From Methylobacterium hispanicum (GTDB lineage Bacteria > Pseudomonadota > Alphaproteobacteria > Rhizobiales > Beijerinckiaceae), in the NCBI RefSeq assembly GCF_022179285.1, contig NZ_BPQO01000004.1, positions 62,001 through 126,000 on the forward strand: a DNA stretch of 64,000 nucleotides. Direction: 5' to 3'. The notes beneath the pieces are model-generated. The model did not search any database. It was not told where the DNA came from and saw only the letters and a program-made list of their open reading frames with translations. The translations under genes were made by a program, and so were the position numbers. Of the stretch, positions 59,049 through 64,000 are shown piece after piece; positions within the stretch are counted from its first letter, which is position 1, and each line of letters opens with the position of its first letter.

Positions 59049-60833
59049 ATGGCCGAAGGAATGATTAACGTTTGCGATCTCCGTTCGGCGACACGACATC
59101 CATCCGTGCCTAGCGAAAGAATCAGCCTCGGTCGCGAGCATTGGCTGGCCGTCCTGGCGACGGTGGGACCCTGCCGCCTCGCCGGCCCTCCGCTCGATGA
59201 CTTCCTCGATGCAGCCCGCGATTGCGCATGCATCATGTCCGACGGGAGGGATGTCGACCTCTACGTCGCAGTCGACGCCATCCCCGAAGCAGCTCTGCAC
59301 GCCCGTAGGATCGTCTATGTATCGACCACGCCGATAACGGCCGGGGTCGGCGACGAGACCCTTCTTCGGTGCTGCTTCCGACGTGCGGTCGACGACGTGG
59401 AAACAGACGATCTGTACGCCGGAAACACCCCCCTCCGCATTCGGAAATACGAGCGTGACGTCGGACGCGTCGGTCGCTGCGTGTCCAGGCGTGCGGGCCG
59501 TCTCGCCTCCGCAGCGATGCGTCGCCACATGTCGGCCGCACGCCAAATCAAGTTCGGCGACGTCGTCCTCGACCTTGCGGGTGGTTGCGGCTTCCGCGGC
59601 CTGATGCTGGCCGCGACGACGCCCGCGGCCTCGGTCGTCACGCTGCTGAGAGATCGTCGGGTCGGCGAGGCGAGGAAGCGGTTCGGAGTTGCGGGCGCCG
59701 ACCGCATCGCATTCCGGGATCTCGCCGATCTGGACGCGAGCTTGGCGAGGGGGCGCTTCGACTGCATCCTCTGCCGGCACCGTCAGATTCGGCCGGATGT
59801 GCTCGATGCGGTCGCGCCAAGCGGTCGACTCATCGTGTTCGGGCGTTCCGCAGCTCCGCTCCCAGGTTTTCGCCGCGACGCGGATCCCTGGCCCGGCGTG
59901 GAAGTCTGGATGCGCTGTCCTCTGGCCGCGGCGGGGGAGCCGGTGGAGGACCGCTACTTTCTCAGCGCTCGTCCCGGTACGCCGGGTTCTCTCGATCCGT
60001 CCAGGATGCACGAGAATCCGGCCATAGCCTCGGCTTTGATCACGGCCCCCTCTCGGTTGCGTTGCGCGAACGCGTTGACGGCGCTTGCGCTCGACGTCGC
60101 CGGTTCGAGCGGAAAGGGATCGAAGGACGAGTTCTCCGCTCTCGTGGTTCTCGGCTATCGGCTACTCGACGGCATGGATGTCATCGTTGAAGACGAGTGG
60201 CTCCGCAGGGCAGCCGATGCGCGTGCCCACGCAGGATCCGACGCGCCCTATCTGCGCTGGAAGACATCGCTGGATTTCGTAGAAGCCGGCCTGCACGAGG
60301 CCCGGGGACGGATGCGGGCGGCCTGCGACCTCTACCGACGTGTCGCCGCCGCGGATGCAACGGAATTCCATCCCTCGTTGCTGACCAAGACTGCCGAAGC
60401 GGCCATACGCGCCGCCCGCATCGAGATGGCATTCGGCGATGCCGAGGGGGCGAGATCGCTCCTGCGAAGGGCGGTCACCACCACGCGCGCGACCCTCGGA
60501 TCCGATCCGTCGCAGATCATCGGGGAAGAAGGAGCATTCACGGATTTCTACATGCTGGAAGCGGCGGCAACCCTCCAGATGGCCGCCTATGCCGCTCTGG
60601 CGCTGAACTTGGACCGCCGTTCGGGCGAAGAAGCCCTGAGACGCTTCCTCGCGACGCCACCCAAGCCCAGGATGATCTTCGGCGGCCCCGTGCCTCCTCC
60701 GCCTGCCGGCTCCCCGTCGCGCCCCGATGCGGCCCGTAGGATTGCCGCCCGCCTGAAGAGAGGACTGGAGTCGCTCTACCTCATGCGGCCGCCCGAAGTG
60801 GTGTCGGGTTTCGTGATGCTACCGTTCGACTAA
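59049..60833 (+). CDS. methyltransferase-like protein with helical repeat C-terminus, 594 aa
   Basis: The middle contains a degenerate class I methyltransferase core: VVLDLAGGCGFRGLMLAATT (motif I near 172), VTLLRDRRVGEARKRFG, FDCILCRHRQIRPDVLDAV and GRLIVFGRSAAPLPGF. The C-terminal 250 residues are helical, TPR-like (SLDFVEAGLHEARGRMRAAC, AAIRAARIEMAFGDAEGARS). Activity cannot be assumed because the acidic residue after motif I is unclear. The ATG at 59049 is preferred; an ATG at 59061 abuts GAAGGA too closely. Divergent from the polysaccharide operon; may modify its product (inference). Confidence 0.62.
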   Translation: MAEGMINVCDLRSATRHPSVPSERISLGREHWLAVLATVGPCRLAGPPLDDFLDAARDCACIMSDGRDVDLYVAVDAIPEAALHARRIVYVSTTPITAGVGDETLLRCCFRRAVDDVETDDLYAGNTPLRIRKYERDVGRVGRCVSRRAGRLASAAMRRHMSAARQIKFGDVVLDLAGGCGFRGLMLAATTPAASVVTLLRDRRVGEARKRFGVAGADRIAFRDLADLDASLARGRFDCILCRHRQIRPDVLDAVAPSGRLIVFGRSAAPLPGFRRDADPWPGVEVWMRCPLAAAGEPVEDRYFLSARPGTPGSLDPSRMHENPAIASALITAPSRLRCANALTALALDVAGSSGKGSKDEFSALVVLGYRLLDGMDVIVEDEWLRRAADARAHAGSDAPYLRWKTSLDFVEAGLHEARGRMRAACDLYRRVAAADATEFHPSLLTKTAEAAIRAARIEMAFGDAEGARSLLRRAVTTTRATLGSDPSQIIGEEGAFTDFYMLEAAATLQMAAYAALALNLDRRSGEEALRRFLATPPKPRMIFGGPVPPPPAGSPSRPDAARRIAARLKRGLESLYLMRPPEVVSGFVMLPFD

Positions 60834-60947
60834 GGCGCCCGGACGCTGCTGCATCGCCATTCCGTCCTCCCGCGCGGCGTCGTGTCCAGGTGCAAGCGAT
60901 CAAGCCTAACGAAATCGGCACGGCCCCCGTGCGCACCACAAGCTGCC

Positions 60948-60975
60948 TTGCAAGGCCAAGCTCCGCTCGCATAGA
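60948..60975 (+). promoter_or_regulatory. probable promoter of the STAND gene
   Basis: TTGCAA (60948-60953), 16 bp, CATAGA (60970-60975), 27 bp before the ATG at 61003. The -35 lies inside the perfect palindrome GCCTTGCAAGGC (60945-60956), which could be an operator. Confidence 0.45.
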
Positions 60976-61002
60976 AAAGGCATGCGCTGGGGGATACGTT
61001 AG

Positions 61003-64000
61003 ATGGCAGATCAGGCTGATCGCAGCGGCCAGAAAGTCCTCGTAGTCATCCCCACTACGGCAGGTCCCATCCGCGTAGTGAGTCTGAGGACCATAGGCAG
61101 CAAGGGCCGCTCGGCCGTCCTGCTGGACGGCACCACGACGCAGGCCAACATTTCGAACAGCTACAACGACTTCATCAAGTCACCTACGGGATTGATCAAT
61201 AGGCTCTTCGATCTACCCGATACGCCGACATATAGGCTCGACATCTCGGACCGCATCGAATCCGGGTCCAGCTGGAACCTTGCGGTACTCGCAGCGCACG
61301 CCCTCAAGGCCGCATCTCGTGGCTTGGCGTCCGCGATCCACGAGGCCACGCACCTCGTCTGGGCCACCGGCAGCATCAACGCCGTACACCTCTCGATCGA
61401 GCCGGTCGCCCACATCTCCGAGAAGCTGCGCAAGTCGGCAGCGCTCTTCGAGGCCGCGCGCGCGGCGGGCCTGGAAGTCGACGTGTTTCTGCCCATCGGG
61501 ACCGAGGAGGACCTCGACGGCGACGTGGCAGCCAGCCTGCGCTCGCTCCGGATCCAACCCGCTTTCGTAGGCCGGGTCGACGACCTTCTCGCGAAGCTGG
61601 GCCTGCCGGCGCTGCCCCGTGCGGCCACAGACGAACCCGGCAACCTGGGACGCTGGACGGGAAATCCCTACCGGGGACTCGAGCCCTACCTTCGGGAGCA
61701 CAGCGCCGTCTTCTTCGGTCGCGGAAAAGCGCGCGAGGAAGCCGGCGAGCTCATACGCATCGCCCACGCCCGAGAACGGCCGTTCCTGCTCGTCCACGGT
61801 CCAAGCGGGGCGGGCAAGTCGTCCTTCGTGCAGGCCGGCTTGGTCGGCGACCTCGAGGCTAGTCTCGGGGCCGAGGCGAAACTTGCCGTCGCGATCATCA
61901 CCCCGTCCGGGGCGACGTCGCCGGCGGCCGCCGTAGCCGCCGCGCTGGTCGACATGGATCGGCAGCACCAAACCCATGCCGACCCCGGCGGACCTGCGGA
62001 AGAAACCGCGCCGCCTCGGCAGCGCGGAGGCCGGCCGGCCCGCCTGCTCGTGGTCGATCAGCTCGAGGAGCTGTTCGCTCCGTCCATAAGCCAGGCCGAG
62101 CGCGTCGCGTTCGCCGACATGATCGAGAAGATCGTGCGCTCCGGATCTACGTATGTCGTCGCGACGATCCGGTCCGACGCGCTCGGGTCGCTGGATCAGG
62201 CTCCGGCACTGGCGCGCCTCGCGCGGGACGAGCGTCTATACCGCCTGGAGCGTCCGAATAGGCGGGAACTGGTCGAGATCATAGCCAGCCCTGCCGCTCT
62301 GGCAGGCTACGCGTTCCCGGACAGCGGTATGCCGGACGAGCTCGTCGAGACGGCGCTGGCGTCTTCCGACAGCCTCCCGCTGCTGCAGGCCGTGCTGTTC
62401 CGCCTGTTCGAGTTGTCGGGCGAAGCCAAGCGCATCACGGCGCGCGATCTCGAGCGCCTGGGGGGCTTCGAGGGCGTGGTGGGGCGTTGGGCCGACGAAG
62501 TCGCTGCGGAGCTCGTCGCAGGCGGCGCAAGCGACGCCGCCCTGGACCGTGTTCTCGTATCCCTCGTGCGGACCGACCGCGACACCGGACGCCCGCACGC
62601 ACGCACGGTCGTCTACAGGCCGGAGTCCGAGGAGGGCTCGATCCTCCGAAATCTGGCGAAAGGCAGGCTCGTGGGCCTCTTCGTCAGCACGGCCGGACCG
62701 CAGGCCCGCCTAGCGCACGAGGTTCTCACCACTCACTGGGAGCGGCTTGCAGGCCTCGTGCGGCAGCTGACGACCGCGATGACGCTACGCGACGAGCTGG
62801 AGGCGCGCGCGGGCGTCTGGGAGGACCGCGGACGGGACGAGGCCGAACTGCTGCGTGGGACAAGTCGGATCGAAGCCGCCATGCAGCTGAAGACCGACCG
62901 GTTGGTACACTTGGAGGACCGCGAGGTCGATTTCATCGAGATGTCCGCCGCCAACGCGGAGAAACAGGAAGCCGAACGGAAAAGATCCCGGGCCGTCCGC
63001 ATATCGGCGGTGGCCGCTGCCGTCATCGCCATCGCCGGTGCCGGGATCCTCTACAACGAGAATCGGGCTGCCGCACGCCGCAATGCCGAAATCCAGGCAG
63101 CCACGAACGAGACTCTCCGGCTCAAGGATCTGAACCTCAGCAATGCCGCACGGCGCAATGCGGAGATACAGGCGGCCACCGATGCGACGTTCGCCCAGGA
63201 CCTGCTGAGCAGGGGCGACCTGACTGGCGCCAGGGAAATGGCGAGGAAAAGCCTCTTCGTGTCCGACAGCGAAACTTTGGTTCCAAAGTCATATAACGTA
63301 TTATACCACTTGGACTACCTTTCGAGCTACTACGACATCGCCCTTCAGCACTCCGGACTCAAGTTCCAAACGTGGAGACTTAGCGACGGCACCTTCGTCA
63401 CGATCACCGACATGCGTCTTTCGATCTGGTCCCCCGAACGAGGGATTCTGTCCGTCCGTGATGTCATAGGAGAAGATCCTAAAGTTGCCGCGGATGGCTC
63501 GGCCATTTTCATCGGAAGCCCATTTGGGTCTTACAAGTACCAGCTTCAAACGAAAAAATGGACCAAGTTCGAAATCGCGCCCGCCTCCTCGGAAGATATT
63601 GATATCTCCTCGTTTGCTGCGATCGACAAGCAAATCCTGATAGGGTGCGCCGAGGAGAAGATCTATAAACTTCAGTTGACCGCGACTGGAGCCTCCAAGA
63701 TCGTGCACGAAGCTCCGCTCGACGATGTGGAGTGCAGCCACGTGCATGCGCTACCGGGTGGGAGGGTCTTCGTTCGGGACCTCAGGGGCGCAACGGAATA
63801 CGACCCAGATACCCTGCAGCCGATCGGGCACTACGTTTCGAGCGGCAACGAGGGGTCGCCGCCGGCCCTTGCAGGCAACCTGATCGTGATGGAAGATTAT
63901 TTGCTGCGTCCGGCGTTGTACGGGAAAGCCGATCCCAACCCCATATATCAAGCCAAGAGTCGGGCAGATGTATCGCCGAGCGGCCGTTATGTTGTCTATA
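61003..64000 (+). CDS. STAND NTPase with Lon-like N-terminal domain and beta-propeller-type C-terminus (partial)
   Basis: An open frame of 999 codons from the ATG at 61003 continues past the right edge. Residues 1-200 resemble an S16 (Lon-type) domain: SGSSWNLAVLAAHAL (S89/S90) then ATGSINAVHLSIEPVAHISE with K141/K144. Next comes a linker GNPYRGLEPYLREHSAVFFG typical of novel-STAND NTPases, a P-loop GPSGAGKSS at 266-274 and Walker B LLVVDQLEELF near 349. A membrane helix (AVAAAVIAIAGAGILY, about 667-683) and a charged coiled segment precede beta-propeller-like repeats that are still running at the edge. STAND proteins are signal-triggered switches, many in phage defence. Whether the Lon-like dyad is intact is uncertain. 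Confidence 0.8.
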   Translation, partial: MADQADRSGQKVLVVIPTTAGPIRVVSLRTIGSKGRSAVLLDGTTTQANISNSYNDFIKSPTGLINRLFDLPDTPTYRLDISDRIESGSSWNLAVLAAHALKAASRGLASAIHEATHLVWATGSINAVHLSIEPVAHISEKLRKSAALFEAARAAGLEVDVFLPIGTEEDLDGDVAASLRSLRIQPAFVGRVDDLLAKLGLPALPRAATDEPGNLGRWTGNPYRGLEPYLREHSAVFFGRGKAREEAGELIRIAHARERPFLLVHGPSGAGKSSFVQAGLVGDLEASLGAEAKLAVAIITPSGATSPAAAVAAALVDMDRQHQTHADPGGPAEETAPPRQRGGRPARLLVVDQLEELFAPSISQAERVAFADMIEKIVRSGSTYVVATIRSDALGSLDQAPALARLARDERLYRLERPNRRELVEIIASPAALAGYAFPDSGMPDELVETALASSDSLPLLQAVLFRLFELSGEAKRITARDLERLGGFEGVVGRWADEVAAELVAGGASDAALDRVLVSLVRTDRDTGRPHARTVVYRPESEEGSILRNLAKGRLVGLFVSTAGPQARLAHEVLTTHWERLAGLVRQLTTAMTLRDELEARAGVWEDRGRDEAELLRGTSRIEAAMQLKTDRLVHLEDREVDFIEMSAANAEKQEAERKRSRAVRISAVAAAVIAIAGAGILYNENRAAARRNAEIQAATNETLRLKDLNLSNAARRNAEIQAATDATFAQDLLSRGDLTGAREMARKSLFVSDSETLVPKSYNVLYHLDYLSSYYDIALQHSGLKFQTWRLSDGTFVTITDMRLSIWSPERGILSVRDVIGEDPKVAADGSAIFIGSPFGSYKYQLQTKKWTKFEIAPASSEDIDISSFAAIDKQILIGCAEEKIYKLQLTATGASKIVHEAPLDDVECSHVHALPGGRVFVRDLRGATEYDPDTLQPIGHYVSSGNEGSPPALAGNLIVMEDYLLRPALYGKADPNPIYQAKSRADVSPSGRYVVY

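Overview
The window is about 68% GC, densely coded, and carries genes of the type found on mobile accessory replicons of Alphaproteobacteria. The mix of an IcmO/DotL-type coupling protein, a PilS-like thin-pilus pilin, a strawberry-notch helicase and an IS630 remnant suggests a Methylobacterium-like megaplasmid or integrated conjugative element. The host assignment is an inference from gene content and base composition. I see no rRNA, tRNA, CRISPR array or replication module.

Layout. 1-2722: a gene cut by the left edge, a macro-domain protein, two unknown genes and a DNA methyltransferase. 2726-5563: an IcmO/DotL coupling ATPase. 5564-8335: a scarred region with an 18-bp perfect inverted repeat, an IS630 fragment and a lower-GC gene broken by a one-base frameshift. 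8336-11153: a secreted protein, a thioredoxin-like protein, a DUF2066-like protein and one unknown. 11526-22356: ten tandem, same-strand, mostly ATGA-coupled genes that are all paralogs of one uncharacterised family. Directly after them come a second-copy site-2 protease (RseP type) and a TraR/DksA zinc-finger protein. 24646-26661: an AbiE-type toxin-antitoxin pair behind three copies of an inverted-repeat operator. 26831-31000: small secreted proteins and a 678-residue orphan. 31116-40411: a minus-strand operon with a large strawberry-notch helicase and a PcfJ-like protein. 40516-48116: small plasmid-type genes, a coupled PD-(D/E)XK-like gene pair and secreted proteins. 48207-51324: two long, diverged members of the tandem family. 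52092-58903: a surface-polysaccharide operon (WbaP-type transferase, two GT2 enzymes, HAD-type and methyltransferase genes) with the pilin inside it. 59049-60833: a methyltransferase-like protein. 61003-64000: a STAND NTPase running off the right edge.

How it may work together. The coupling protein, pilin and thioredoxin-like protein point to an I-type (Dot/Icm-like) conjugation system whose other parts lie outside the window. AbiE, the macro protein and the STAND protein look like stability or defence cargo. Four unlinked small secreted-protein genes share one cis-element of constant geometry, so they are probably co-regulated. The best candidate for an undescribed system is the twelve-member paralog family, ten of them in one coupled array ending next to the intramembrane protease gene.
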